A stretch of 64,000 nucleotides of DNA. It comes from Rhodopseudomonas palustris HaA2. Lineage in GTDB: Bacteria; Pseudomonadota; Alphaproteobacteria; Rhizobiales; Xanthobacteraceae. The translations under genes and the position numbers were made by a program. The notes beneath the pieces were generated by a model. The model saw nothing but the letters and a program-made list of their open reading frames with translations, was not told the origin of the DNA and ran no database searches. The stretch spans positions 4,526,001 to 4,590,000 of the forward strand of contig NC_007778.1 of NCBI RefSeq assembly GCF_000013365.1. Direction: 5' to 3'. Below, in pieces: positions 12,394 to 29,271 of the stretch; within the stretch, counting starts at the first letter, position 1, and each line of letters begins with the position of its first letter.

Positions 12394-13154
12394 ACGATCG
12401 GCTCCTGACGCATCGGCGTGGCGTAGAGCGTGCCGGCGCCGTAGTAGGCACAGATCTTGTCTTCTTCGAGCTTGGTGACCTGATCCGCCTTGGCGATGGT
12501 CGGGACGCCAGCGAACTGGTCGCCACGAATGGCATCGACGGACACACGGCCGCTCGGGCTGTTGATCAGCGCGAACGGAACCGGCAGAAGCACGCGCTTC
12601 TTGCTCTTTGCGACCTCGACTTCGAGATAGCGGGCAATGACTTCGGCCCGGTCGACCCAGACCTCGGTCACCGTGCCGCCGACCTGGCCGTCACAGCCGA
12701 TCACCGGCATGCCGACCGGATTGGGGTCACGCGGATCGAGGAACATGCCCTTCGCCGCACGCAGCGGCGCGATGATCGGCAGGTTGTCGAGTCCGGCCTC
12801 CGGAACGTCCTGACGCTGGGCGTAGGAGCCGGGGCCGACGCCGTCGGCGAACGGGTCGCCGGTCGGCGCGAACGCTGCACCCGGCCACGGAGCGACCGGA
12901 GCCAGCGCGACGTTGGGACGATCGTTGCTGACGCTCGGCACGGTCCGGGTCGCACCACCGCGCAGCAGATAGGTCTTCGGATCCGGCGAAGCCGGAATGC
13001 CGGTCTTCCGCAGCCGGCCCGTGCCGGTGTCGGGGATCAGCGGATATCCTTCGCGCTTGTCTTCACGGCGAAGATAGAAGAGCAAGCCTGCGAAGAAGAT
13101 CCAAAATACGTACAGGGTAACCTGTGCTAAGTCCAAATACGCTCCGGGTTGCAT
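12390..13154 (-). CDS. puhA: Photosynthetic reaction centre H subunit
   Basis: 254 residues. One membrane helix (about 10-30, VTLYVFWIFFAGLLFYLRRE) is followed by a cytoplasmic domain with GYPLIPDTGTGR, APWPGAAFAPTGDPFADGVG, VIGCDGQVGGTVTEVWVDRAE and YYGAGTLYATPMRQEPIV. The H subunit caps the cytoplasmic face of PufL/PufM and shapes proton delivery to QB. The gene lies 22 bp after lhaA. AGGAAGG lies upstream of ATG 13154. Confidence 0.98.
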   Translation of the reverse strand: MQPGAYLDLAQVTLYVFWIFFAGLLFYLRREDKREGYPLIPDTGTGRLRKTGIPASPDPKTYLLRGGATRTVPSVSNDRPNVALAPVAPWPGAAFAPTGDPFADGVGPGSYAQRQDVPEAGLDNLPIIAPLRAAKGMFLDPRDPNPVGMPVIGCDGQVGGTVTEVWVDRAEVIARYLEVEVAKSKKRVLLPVPFALINSPSGRVSVDAIRGDQFAGVPTIAKADQVTKLEEDKICAYYGAGTLYATPMRQEPIV

Positions 13155-13176
13155 GGGACCGACCCCTTCCTCTTTG

Positions 13177-14606
13177 TTAACCTGGAAATTCGGCTAGGCC
13201 GAACTTGGATGAAGGCTGCGCGTAGTTCGGCCGTGCGACCCGCACGAGAGGACCTACCGCAACCAACGTTGCGAACAGCAACGCGATCTCGATGTTGTAG
13301 ACGAAGCCGTAACCGATCGCGGGCCCCGACAGCACGGCGCCGAGCATGCCGCTGTCGGCGAGCGAAGCGAACAAATCGCGCAGACCGCCGCCGAGCAGGA
13401 TGCCGCCGCCCGCCGCGGTGGCCTGCACCGCGCCCCAGGCACCGAGCGCGAGCCCGGGTTCGCTGTCGGAACCGATCTGCATCGCTGCGGTCAGCGTGCC
13501 GGCCGCGAACAGGCCTCCGCCCAGCCCGATCAGCGCGGTGCCGATCCGGAACAGAACAACCGATTGCGCCGGCGCCGCCAGCGCGACGGCCGCAAACGCG
13601 AAGATGCCGATCAGCGCGCCGAAGCCGGCGATCCGATACGGATCGCTGCCGCGTCCGAGCGTCCGCGCCGCGAGGCCGAAGCCGGCCAGCGTGCCGAGCG
13701 CGAAAAACGCGGTCAGCGCCGTGGTCTGACCGACGGAGAGCTTCAGCACTTCGGCGCCGTAAGGCTCCAGCAGGATGTCCTGCATGGAGAATCCCGCGGT
13801 ACCGAGCGCGACCGCGACCAGCATCCGGTTCGAACCGCCGGCAGCGCGGAACCGCGCCCAAGATTGATTGAACTGCGGCCGCGGACGGGTCGCCGAGGTG
13901 AGCGCGGGATTGCGCGCCTCCTGCTTCCACAGCGCAGCGATGTTGAGCAGCAACTGGGCGACGGCGACGCCCTGAATCACCTGGATCAGTTGAAGCTCGC
14001 TGAAGTCGCGGAGCAGTTCGCTGAACAGCAGCGCGCTGCCGGTCATCCCGACGAGCAGCATCACGTAAAGGAACGCGACGACCCGCGGCCGCGATTCTTC
14101 CGGCGCCAGATCGGTGGCGAGCGCAAGGCCGGCGGTCTGCGTCGTGTGCAGCCCGGCGCCGACAAGCAAGAACGCCAGAGCAGCGCCGATCTGACCATAG
14201 ACCGCCGGATACTCGCCGCCGCCGGACAGCACCAGCAGCGCGAATGGCATGATCGCGAAGCCGCCGAACTGCAGCATCGTGCCCATCCAGATATAAGGCA
14301 CACGACGCCAGCCCAGCACCGAGCGGTGGTTGTCCGACTTGAATCCGATCAGCACGCGGAACGGCGCGAAGATCAGTGGCAGCGACACCATCAGCGAGAC
14401 CAGCAGCGTCGAGACGCCGAGCTCGACGATCATCACCCGGTTCAGCGTGCCGTTGAGCAGCACCACCGAAGCGCCGACAGAGACCTGAAACAGCGACAGG
14501 CGCAGCAGACGGCCGAGCGGGAGCTCTTTCGTCGCCGCGTCGGCGAACGGCAGGAAACGCGTCCCGAGACGCATCCAGCCTTTCGCCAATGTCGCCGCCA
14601 TCTGGC

Positions 14607-14610
<4 letters not shown>
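13177..14610 (-). CDS. lhaA: LH1 assembly factor LhaA (PucC/BCD family transporter fold)
   Basis: 477 residues with about twelve membrane helices, member of the bacteriochlorophyll-delivery (PucC/LhaA) branch of the major facilitator superfamily. Recognisable stretches are FQVSVGASVVLLNGTLNRVM, RVLIGFKSDNHRSVLGWRRV and GLHTTQTAGLALATDLAPEE. Position between bchM and puhA is the classic lhaA (F1696-type) site, and the protein is needed for LH1 assembly. ATG 14610 overlaps the bchM stop by four bases. An in-frame upstream extension to 14682 lies inside bchM and is not used. Confidence 0.94.
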
Positions 14611-19963
<5,353 letters not shown>

Positions 19964-19989
<26 letters not shown>

Positions 19990-21589
19990 CGTACAAGGTC
20001 TCGACAGTGATGGTTGCGACGCCATTCTCGTTGGCGAATCGCTCGGTATTCCGGCGGGCTTTCCCGCGAACGAAGAACGGTATCTTCTGCAGTTCCTTCT
20101 CGGCTTCGGGCGCCCACACGGCTGCGGCTGCGGCCACAGCGGTTGCCGACGCGATGTCGGGCGCGGCGACTCCGGTCGCGACGGATTCGGTCGCGACAGC
20201 GGCAGCCGGAGCGGCGACGGCTTCCGCGACCGGCGCGGCGTGGCCGGTCCCGAGATGCGACGGCATCGCCCCGTCCTTGAATTCGAAATCGTCCTTGAAC
20301 ATCGTCAGCAGATGCTCTTCCAGGCCCATCATCAGCGGATGCACCCAGGTGTCGAAGATCACATTGGCGCCTTCGAAGCCCATCTGCGGCGCGTAGCGCG
20401 CCGGGAAATCCTGAACGTGCACCGGCGCCGAGATCACCGCGCAGGGAACGCCGAGCCGCTTGGCGATGTGGCGCTCCATCTGGGTGCCGAGCACCAGCTC
20501 GGGGTGGAGCTCGGCCACCTTGGCCTCGACCTCGAGATAGTCGTCGGTGATCAGCGGTTCGACATCGTAACGCTTCGCGGCTTCGCGCAGCTCGCGGCCG
20601 AACTCACGGCTGTAGCTGCCGAGCCCAACCACCTTGAAGCCGAGCTCTTCCGACGCGATCCGCGCCGCGGCGATCGCGTGGGTGGCATCGCCGAAGATGA
20701 AGACGCGCTTGTTGGTCAGGTAAGTGCTGTCGACCGAATGCGAGTACCACGGCAACCGGCTCGACGAGGCCTGCAGCATCGGCGCGGGATCGATGCCGGC
20801 GAGCGCGGTCACTTCCTGAATGAAGTCGCGCGTCGCGGACACGCCGATCGGTACCGTCTTGGTGAACGGCTGATGGAAGATGCGGTGCAGCCAGGACGCC
20901 GCCTGCCCGGCGATTTCCGGATACATCACCACGTTGAAATCGGCATCGCCGAGCCGCGCGATATCCGCCGGCGTCGACCCCATCGGGGCGACAACGTTGA
21001 CATCGATGCCGAGCTTGCCGAGCAGCCCGGTGATTTCGGTGATGTCGTCGCGATGGCGGAAGCCGAGCGCCGTCGGCCCCAGCAGATTGCAGCTCGGGCG
21101 GACTCCCGCCGCGCGCTCCGGACGCTTGGTGCCGGGCGCCGGCGCGTTGGGACCGGCGAGCGCGCGGACAAGCTGGTAGAAGGTTTCGGCGGCGCCCCAG
21201 TTTTCCTTGCGCTGATAGGCAGGCAGATCGATCGCGATCACCGGGATCGGGAAGCCGAGCGATTTCGCCAGCCCGCCCGGATCGTCCTGGATCAGCGAGC
21301 CGGTGCAGGACGCGCCGACGATCATCGCCTGCGGCTGGAACCGCGCATAGGCGTCGCGCGCGGCGGTCATGAACAGTTCGGCGGTGTCGCGACCGAGGTC
21401 GCGTGCGGCGAACGTCGTATAGGTCACCGGCGGCCGCTTGTTGCGGCGCTCGATCATGGTGAACAACAGATCGGCGTAGGTGTCGCCCTGCGGCGCGTGC
21501 AGGACGTAGTGCAGCCCTTCCATCCCGGTGGCGATTCGCATCGCGCCGACATGGGGAGGTCCTTCATAGGTCCAGACGGTGAGCTGCAT
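19964..21589 (-). CDS. bchB: Dark-operative protochlorophyllide reductase subunit BchB
   Basis: 541 residues, catalytic NB-component that with BchN and BchL reduces ring D of protochlorophyllide without light. Family signatures: [47 protein letters not shown] and [19 protein letters not shown]. Residues about 450-490 form a long Ala/Val-rich linker ([20 protein letters not shown] and onward) before the conserved C-terminal domain [20 protein letters not shown]. BchN lies two bases upstream. Confidence 0.97.
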
Positions 21590-21591
21590 GA

Positions 21592-23375
<1,784 letters not shown>

Positions 23376-23446
23376 TGGCTGCCGAACCTTTGCGGCTTCA
23401 GCCGCCGCGCCATGCGGCACTGCGGAAGATGTTTTGACGGCGTCGA

Positions 23447-23464
23447 TGTAAAGAACATTTGACA
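23447..23464. promoter_or_regulatory. PpsR/CrtJ operator upstream of bchF
   Basis: TGTAAAGAACATTTGACA is an exact TGT-N12-ACA palindrome, the recognised binding pattern of PpsR/CrtJ. It lies 72 bp before the proposed bchF start. PpsR-type repressors usually bind such sites in pairs; the second half-match here is at 23623-23640. Confidence 0.75.
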
Positions 23465-23622
23465 CATCGCGGTCGCGGTGATGCGATACCGACGAATGTG
23501 GCGAGGAAGCAGACACCGTCACACCGCGACAGTCATTTTCTTGATCTGATGCTGTTCTGCGGTGCACCGCGCCACTCCCTAAGTGCGGCTGATCGACAAA
23601 GGCTAGTCTCGGATCCTAGAAC

Positions 23623-23640
23623 TGTCAACCAAACCATACG
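23623..23640. promoter_or_regulatory. Near-match PpsR site between bchF and aerR
   Basis: TGTCAACCAAACCATACG matches TGT-N12-ACA except for the last base. It sits 60 bp before aerR and about 175 bp from the exact site near bchF. It could serve as the distant partner for looping or as an aerR operator; this is inference. Confidence 0.4.
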
Positions 23641-23699
23641 TAAATTAAACTTGACGGTCGGAAGGCCGTTCGGGTTAGCTGGCTAGAAGGGAGTATCCA

Positions 23700-24593
23700 A
23701 TGACCAACCGGAACGAGCTTTCGCTTCCGCCAGCCACCGACACCGAGCAGACCCAGTTACCTTTAAGACCGCAGGATTTATCGCCCCCAGAGCCGCTCTG
23801 GCGGTTTCGGCCTTTAATCGGTGCCAGAGGCATTGTCCGTTCGATGCGCACCCAGATACTCCCCCAGGTTGGCTACGCCCTGCGCTCCATGTCCTTTCCC
23901 GCGCTTTCCGCACCCACCGATCCGTCTGCACCATTCGAGGTGCAGCAGTTCACGCTTCTGGTGCTCGGTTTAGACGAGAGCGCGGCCTTGGCCTATGTCG
24001 AGTCTCTTAGCGCGCGAGGGGCCTCCACTGATTTGATCTTCCTCAACCTGCTGGCGCCTGCGGCGCGGCGACTGGGAGAGATGTGGGAGGACGACACGAC
24101 CGACTTCGCCAATGTGACTCTCGGGGTCAGTCGCCTTCAGCGCATCCTTCGCCAGATCGGCGAGAACCATGGCCGGACCGAAGCTCTGCAACGCAGCGGC
24201 GCTGTCCTGCTCACCACCATCCCCGGCGAACAACACAGCTTCGGCCTTGCGATGGTCGCGGAGTTTTTCCGCAACGACGGCTGGGACATCTGCACCGGCC
24301 CTTTCGCCACGCATCGTGACATGACGACGCTGGTCGCGGAGCGCTGGTTCGACGTGATCGGCTTCTCCGTGACCAGCGACAGGCGGTTGAACCAGTTGAA
24401 GAGCAATATCGTCGACATTCGTCGCGATTCCCGCAATCGCCGCATCGGCGTGATCGTCGGCGGGCCAATGCTGGTCGATCGACCGGAGTTGGTGGGCTCG
24501 CTCGGCGCCGACGGGATGGCAATCGACGGTGCGCGCGCGCCGCAGCTCGCCCGAGAACTGGTGATTGCCTTGAAAGGCGAAGATTCACTGTGA
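23700..24593 (+). CDS. aerR: Cobalamin-binding antirepressor of PpsR, AerR/PpaA type
   Basis: 297 residues. A helical segment (DESAALAYVESLSARGASTD, LLAPAARRLGEMWEDDTTDF) precedes a B12-binding Rossmann domain with IPGEQHSFGLAMVAEFFRND; His179 in EQHSFG is the likely cobalt ligand, followed by DVIGFSVTSDRRLNQLK and GVIVGGPMLVDRPELVGSLG. AerR/PpaA proteins bind hydroxocobalamin in light and counteract CrtJ/PpsR. Divergent from bchF across a gap with PpsR-type sites. ATG 23700 has AAGGGAG upstream. The N-terminal 35 residues are poorly structured. Confidence 0.88.
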   Translation: MTNRNELSLPPATDTEQTQLPLRPQDLSPPEPLWRFRPLIGARGIVRSMRTQILPQVGYALRSMSFPALSAPTDPSAPFEVQQFTLLVLGLDESAALAYVESLSARGASTDLIFLNLLAPAARRLGEMWEDDTTDFANVTLGVSRLQRILRQIGENHGRTEALQRSGAVLLTTIPGEQHSFGLAMVAEFFRNDGWDICTGPFATHRDMTTLVAERWFDVIGFSVTSDRRLNQLKSNIVDIRRDSRNRRIGVIVGGPMLVDRPELVGSLGADGMAIDGARAPQLARELVIALKGEDSL

Positions 24594-24653
24594 CGGATAT
24601 TCGCGCCCCTGCTTCCGCACTGCTATAAGGCGGCGTCAAGCCGGGGAACCGAA

Positions 24654-25337
24654 ATGGTCTCAGTCACCGCGGTCAGCGACGAGCCGAGTGTCGTCACCGC
24701 TCTTTACCTTCGCACCAAAGCTCTGCACCTCGAAGCCGAGCGCACCGGCATCGTGGCCGATATCTTGCGCGGAGCCGCGAGCCGTGACGGATACGTCCTG
24801 CTGATGCGCAATCTGCATCCGGCCTATCGCGAGCTCGAGGACGGGATCGAACGCCATCGCAACAGCCCAATTCTCGCGCCGCTGGCGCGATGGTGCCTGG
24901 CGCGAACATCCGCAATCGCAGCGGATCTGACGGCGCTGGCTGGTCCGAACTGGGCGGAGCAATGGCCGCTTCTGCCGGAGGGCGAGGCCTATGCCCGCAC
25001 GATCACGCTTGCGGCCGAGGGCGACGGCAGTCGGTTGATCGCCCACGCCTACACACGCTATCTCGGCGATCTCAACGGCGGCCAGATCGTGCGCCGCCTG
25101 CTCGAAAAGTCGCTCGGACTCGGCGCGTCCGAACTTTCACATTACGACTTCTCCGCGATTGCCGAGCCGGCGACGCTGAAGTCCGACTATCGCCAGGCGC
25201 TGGAACGGGCCGGAGCGGCGGCCGCCGCCTCCGACGCAATCGTCAAGGAGGGGGCGCACGCCTTCGAATGCAACATTGCCCTGTCGGTCGCCGTCCAACG
25301 GCGTTTGGCGGACACCCTGGTGCCACGACCGTCTTAG
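24654..25337 (+). CDS. hmuO: Heme oxygenase supplying biliverdin
   Basis: 227 residues, heme oxygenase fold. LRTKALHLEAERTGIV places the proximal heme ligand at His25, and HAYTRYLGDLNGGQIVRRLL is the distal helix signature with the GDxNGG kink. It cleaves heme to biliverdin, the chromophore of the bacteriophytochrome encoded convergently just downstream (57-bp gap). The same pairing is known for photosynthetic Bradyrhizobium and Rhodopseudomonas. It follows aerR by 60 bp on the same strand and may be co-expressed. Confidence 0.92.
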   Translation: MVSVTAVSDEPSVVTALYLRTKALHLEAERTGIVADILRGAASRDGYVLLMRNLHPAYRELEDGIERHRNSPILAPLARWCLARTSAIAADLTALAGPNWAEQWPLLPEGEAYARTITLAAEGDGSRLIAHAYTRYLGDLNGGQIVRRLLEKSLGLGASELSHYDFSAIAEPATLKSDYRQALERAGAAAAASDAIVKEGAHAFECNIALSVAVQRRLADTLVPRPS

Positions 25338-25394
25338 TGCAGCTTCGGATCCGGAGCCCGGGCCTTGATGGGATCAGGCCGGCCGCCCCCATCC

Positions 25395-27593
25395 CTAGCT
25401 GTTGGACTTGTTGTTTCTTGTCGTGTTGTCGTTCCCGCTGGTGCGGGACGCGTGCAGCATCAAATACTCGAGGACTTCCGCAGTGCGCAGCGTCGAATTG
25501 CGCACGCCTTCGAGCATTTCGGCAATCCGCCCGGTCTCGACCCCATAGGTGATCTCCAGCGCCGCGAGCTGGGCGTTCTCGACCAGCGACGACAACAGAT
25601 TCTGATAGACGAGGTCGGATTTCGAATCCAACCGCACGCTGCCGACCCGACTGCTTTTGATGATGCCTTCCTGGAAACGGCCACGCGCCGCTTCAGCAGC
25701 GCGGCGGTCGGTGTTGTCGGTGAAGATCAGCACGAAGCCGAGCGCGCGATCGCGCGACGGGACCACCGGGTCGGCCCGCACCATCAACGGACGCGGCTCG
25801 TTTCCCCCGCCGCGCAACAGCAATTCGCCCCGCCAGCCGCGCCGTCGACTGATCAGCTCGCCGACATTCCGCAGGAAATCGTAGGGTTCGACGAAGGCCG
25901 AGGCGAGATCGTCCAGTCGCTGGACGGGCGGATGCGCCTGCGGCAGCATCGATGTGAACGCGTCGTTCATCAGCAGGATCTTGCCTTCGATGTCGGCGAT
26001 CACCACCGGATGGTCGGAGGTCAGCACCTGACGGGAGAACTGGTCGAGTTGCTCCTGGGCGATCAGCGTTCGTACGGCGCGGAACTGCAAGACGATGTCG
26101 GCGACAGACTGGCCGATCATCCGCACCGCTGCCAGGTCGGCCGGCGTCCACGGATCGGAAGTCCCTTCGACCACCTGATTCCATTTGGCGAACGAGCGCC
26201 GGGGGGAAAGATCAGCCGGCGTATCTCCGATCACGAAAGGCTTTTTCGGATCGCCGCCCCAGGTCACCGTGCGCACACGCTCGGGACGGAACCAGATGAG
26301 GAATTCGCCCGGATGGTTGGAGACCGGCGCCGCCGCGACGCCGCTCGCGACGCGCGTCAACGGCGCGAATTCCGGCGCATCGAGACCGAGCGACGATGTC
26401 GAGATCACCGACACGCGGGGCTGGCGGCTGAGCCAGGCGGCGACCTCGCGAATATCCTGGGTGCCTGGCACTTCACCGATCGTGGTGACCTGCCCCTCGT
26501 ACACCAGCGCGCCACCAGTCGCACCGACCGGCGGCAGGATCGACTGCGTCGTGTCGAAGATCGCCGCGCGCCAGTCGCCCTCCCGCGAGATCGCTTCGAT
26601 CATGCGTTGCTCGAGCCGCTGCACGAACAGTTCGGACTGGCTTTGCGCAAAGCTCTCGAGTGCGGTGATCCGCGTGGCGATCGCCTCGGCGAGCAGCTCG
26701 CAGACGGCGCGCAGCTCGAAATGGATGAAGCGCGGCTGATAGTGATGGCAGGCGACCAGTCCCCACAGTTTGCCGCCGACCACCAGCGACACCACCAGCG
26801 TCGCGCGGACGCCCATGTTCTTCAGATACTGCAGATGGATCGGCGACATCGAGCGGAGAAAGCAGCTCGACATGTCGAGGTCGCGCCCGGTGAGAGGTGA
26901 CAGCCGCGGCTGCAGGGGCACCGGCTCGTAGCCGACGTCGACCAGCACGCGCACGCGAATTCGCTCGTACAAGCGTCGCGCCATTTGCGGAATGTCGGAG
27001 GACGGATAACGGTTGCTGAGATAGGATTCGAGCCCCGGGACGTGGCGCTCGGAGAACACCTCGCCGTGGCCCTCTTCGTCGAAACGGTAGATCATCACCC
27101 GGTCGTAGCCGGTGCGATTCTGGAACAGCACCGCAGCTTCTTCGCACAAGGCGCGAACCGAGCTCGCGGTCCGGATCTTGTCCAGCGCCTGCCCGACCAT
27201 CAGCGACAGATCGACCGGCGGGCCGGCGCGCTCCAGCTCGACGATCAGCCCCCCTTCCAGCGGCCGATGGATCAAGCCGTCGAAATCCGCCCCCGGGCTG
27301 CCGATCCGGCAGCGCACGGCGATCGGCGTTCCCTCGGAAGTCGGGTCGAGATGAGGCAGGATACGGATCAGCAGATCGCCTTCGAGTTCGGCGAGCGGCA
27401 GACCGAGCACCCGCTCGACGTTGAGGAACTCGGCGGCGTTGGCGCTGGCTTGAACGATACGGTGATCCGGCTCGCTGATCACCAGCAGAGCGCCGTGCGG
27501 CTGAATCGAACCGGCAAGATGAATTTGCTCCTGCTCGCAGTTCGAAAGATCGGCGGTTCCGAATGCGGGGGAGATCGTCGCTTCAGCCGTCAC
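25395..27593 (-). CDS. bphP: Bacteriophytochrome without a kinase domain, partner of PpsR2
   Basis: 732 residues, red/far-red photoreceptor. Cys19 (DLSNCEQEQIHLAGSIQPHG) is the biliverdin attachment site. The PAS-GAF core has YPSSDIPQMARRLYERIRVR and RSMSPIHLQYLKNMGVRATL. The PHY domain has the tongue motif PRRSF. A C-terminal PAS (TSDHPVVIADIEGKILLMND) and a helical output region (LEITYGVETGRIAEMLEGVR) replace the usual histidine kinase. This is the architecture of R. palustris BphP1, which binds and neutralises PpsR2 after far-red light. The start is GTG 27593 directly abutting the ppsR2 stop (TGAGTG), so the two are translationally linked. Confidence 0.95.
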   Translation of the reverse strand: MTAEATISPAFGTADLSNCEQEQIHLAGSIQPHGALLVISEPDHRIVQASANAAEFLNVERVLGLPLAELEGDLLIRILPHLDPTSEGTPIAVRCRIGSPGADFDGLIHRPLEGGLIVELERAGPPVDLSLMVGQALDKIRTASSVRALCEEAAVLFQNRTGYDRVMIYRFDEEGHGEVFSERHVPGLESYLSNRYPSSDIPQMARRLYERIRVRVLVDVGYEPVPLQPRLSPLTGRDLDMSSCFLRSMSPIHLQYLKNMGVRATLVVSLVVGGKLWGLVACHHYQPRFIHFELRAVCELLAEAIATRITALESFAQSQSELFVQRLEQRMIEAISREGDWRAAIFDTTQSILPPVGATGGALVYEGQVTTIGEVPGTQDIREVAAWLSRQPRVSVISTSSLGLDAPEFAPLTRVASGVAAAPVSNHPGEFLIWFRPERVRTVTWGGDPKKPFVIGDTPADLSPRRSFAKWNQVVEGTSDPWTPADLAAVRMIGQSVADIVLQFRAVRTLIAQEQLDQFSRQVLTSDHPVVIADIEGKILLMNDAFTSMLPQAHPPVQRLDDLASAFVEPYDFLRNVGELISRRRGWRGELLLRGGGNEPRPLMVRADPVVPSRDRALGFVLIFTDNTDRRAAEAARGRFQEGIIKSSRVGSVRLDSKSDLVYQNLLSSLVENAQLAALEITYGVETGRIAEMLEGVRNSTLRTAEVLEYLMLHASRTSGNDNTTRNNKSNS

Positions 27594-28955
27594 TCAGTCC
27601 TCGGCGTTTTGGGAGACGGCACCCTTGTCGTCGAGCCCATAGCGCGCGAGCTTGGCATAGAGACTTTGCCGGCTCAACCCCAGCAGTTCGGCAGTGGCCG
27701 TGCGGTTGCCCTTGGTGAGTTCCAGCGCTTCCTTGACATAGTGGCGTTCGACGATGCCTACGGTATTCTTGACCAGCTTTCTCAGCGAAGAGCGGCCGAG
27801 CTGCTTGCTGATCGGGCCGAGCGCCGAGCGTAGTGCATCGCTTTCGCCGCCGCCGAGACGCCGCGACACATTCCTGATCAGTACACCGAGGTAGTTGTGG
27901 TCGTCGCCGTCGACCGCCGAGATCTCGACATCCGTCTCGCTCCCGAGTTCGCCGCGAATGGAGGTCTGAAACAGCCGCACGGTCTTGTAGCGCTGCAGAT
28001 GCGACATCAGCGCCGCGAGGTCTGCACCGGGCTGATTGAGCCAACGACCGAGCGATTCGCCGATCGCGGATCCCTTCGAGCCGATCTGGACGAGGTCCAG
28101 AAAGGCCTGATTGGCGTGGCGGATGACGCCGCCGGCGTCGAGCGCGACGAAGCCGTCCGGCACCCGGTCGATCAGCGTCTTGAGCACGGTCGGCTCGGCG
28201 CGTTCGTCGTCCCGCGAAGTCGTGGCGACCGGTGAGAATTGCAGCAGGAACACCTGCCCTTGTTCCGACGACACCAGCGAGCCACGCAACATCCATGGCC
28301 GCGCATCGCGGCCGATATGCACGAGGATGCTCAGCGCTTTGCCGCGATCACGGACCCGCGCCAGCATTTCGCGAACCGCATCGCGGTCGAGCTGCGCAAC
28401 CTCGTTCAAGATCTCGCGGCCGGTGACATCCTCGTTGTCACGGTCGACCCCGCTGAGGGCCTGCACCGCGGCCCGATTGGCCTCGACGATCCGGAGATCG
28501 TGCGCCGAGACGATCATCACCGCTTCGGTTGCAGCGTCGAATACCAGCCGATAACGCGTTTCCATTTCACGCAGCCGCCAGTAGTCGCGCTCGATCGTTT
28601 GTTGCGCCGCAATCAGTCGCGCATGCAGTTCGGTCACCGCCTGCAGGTTCTTGCCCACCGCGAGCAGTCCGGTGCGATCACCGAGTAGCATGGTGGTGAA
28701 TTCGATCGGGAGCTCGGCGCCGGACGGAAATCGTTGATTTACCTGCCGAAATGCAGAGATTCCGCTGGTCCGGGCATCCTCGACCATGCGCCGGACCTTG
28801 TCGCCACCATCATCGCCGGCAACATCGGTCCAGGCTTGGCCGAGCCAACCCTGAACACTTTCCCCGGCCAGAGCCGGTGAAAGGGAAGCGTCGCGGATCA
28901 CGCCATCCATATCCAGAAGGAGGGTGATGTCGGGTTGGGCGGGTTTTGCAGACAT
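27594..28955 (-). CDS. ppsR2: Photosynthesis gene repressor PpsR2
   Basis: 453 residues. An N-terminal domain, a Q-linker helix (RLIAAQQTIERDYWRLREME), two PAS domains and a C-terminal Fis-type helix-turn-helix (YVKEALELTKGNRTATAELL, then GLSRQSLYAKLARYGL). It binds TGT-N12-ACA sites and represses bch/crt genes. The encoded protein contains no cysteine at all, so thiol redox control as in Rhodobacter PpsR/CrtJ is impossible; control must come from BphP or AerR. The HTH arginine (LSRQS), reported mutated in one R. palustris laboratory strain, is intact here. Upstream lies a 316-bp gap shared with cycA. Confidence 0.93.
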   Translation of the reverse strand: MSAKPAQPDITLLLDMDGVIRDASLSPALAGESVQGWLGQAWTDVAGDDGGDKVRRMVEDARTSGISAFRQVNQRFPSGAELPIEFTTMLLGDRTGLLAVGKNLQAVTELHARLIAAQQTIERDYWRLREMETRYRLVFDAATEAVMIVSAHDLRIVEANRAAVQALSGVDRDNEDVTGREILNEVAQLDRDAVREMLARVRDRGKALSILVHIGRDARPWMLRGSLVSSEQGQVFLLQFSPVATTSRDDERAEPTVLKTLIDRVPDGFVALDAGGVIRHANQAFLDLVQIGSKGSAIGESLGRWLNQPGADLAALMSHLQRYKTVRLFQTSIRGELGSETDVEISAVDGDDHNYLGVLIRNVSRRLGGGESDALRSALGPISKQLGRSSLRKLVKNTVGIVERHYVKEALELTKGNRTATAELLGLSRQSLYAKLARYGLDDKGAVSQNAED

Positions 28956-29271
28956 CGATCCACTCGCGAGCGGCGGTTCGGCGTCCCCGAGACGCAGTCG
29001 AACGGTACGCTCTGCAGCAATTATGCAGACAGCGTGCCAATGACAAGTGGAAGCGGCACAGAACCGTCAAGAAATCCGCCGAATTGCTTATTCCGCAATA
29101 AAATTACGCCGATTCAAGGCGATAGCCGTCGAATACTTCGTGCGAGGTGGTACCTCCGTTGTCAGAATTGCTTTACAGGCCACTTTAGAACGGGTTTGGA
29201 TAGGGCTGTTGTCCGGCCCCGCAGAGGGCCTGATTCCGTTGGGCGTAACGACGAGATCTATGGAGAGAGAC
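28956..29271. promoter_or_regulatory. Divergent control region between ppsR2 and cycA
   Basis: 316 bp with no credible gene. It contains a moderately AT-rich stretch (29075-29190), a small dyad ATTGC-N7-GCAAT (29083-29099) and an exact PpsR-type palindrome (29160-29177). Promoters for ppsR2-bphP (left) and cycA (right) must lie here. Confidence 0.5.
29160..29177. promoter_or_regulatory. PpsR/CrtJ operator upstream of cycA
   Basis: TGTCAGAATTGCTTTACA is an exact TGT-N12-ACA palindrome with the fuller TGTCA...TTTACA form. It is 94 bp before the cycA start and 205 bp from ppsR2, so it could act on both: repression of cytochrome c2 and autoregulation of ppsR2. Confidence 0.65.

Noticed and set aside
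29083-29099. ATTGC-N7-GCAAT dyad upstream of cycA as an FNR box
   Set aside because: Total length is not the 14-bp FNR/FixK form and the half-sites differ from TTGAT/ATCAA.
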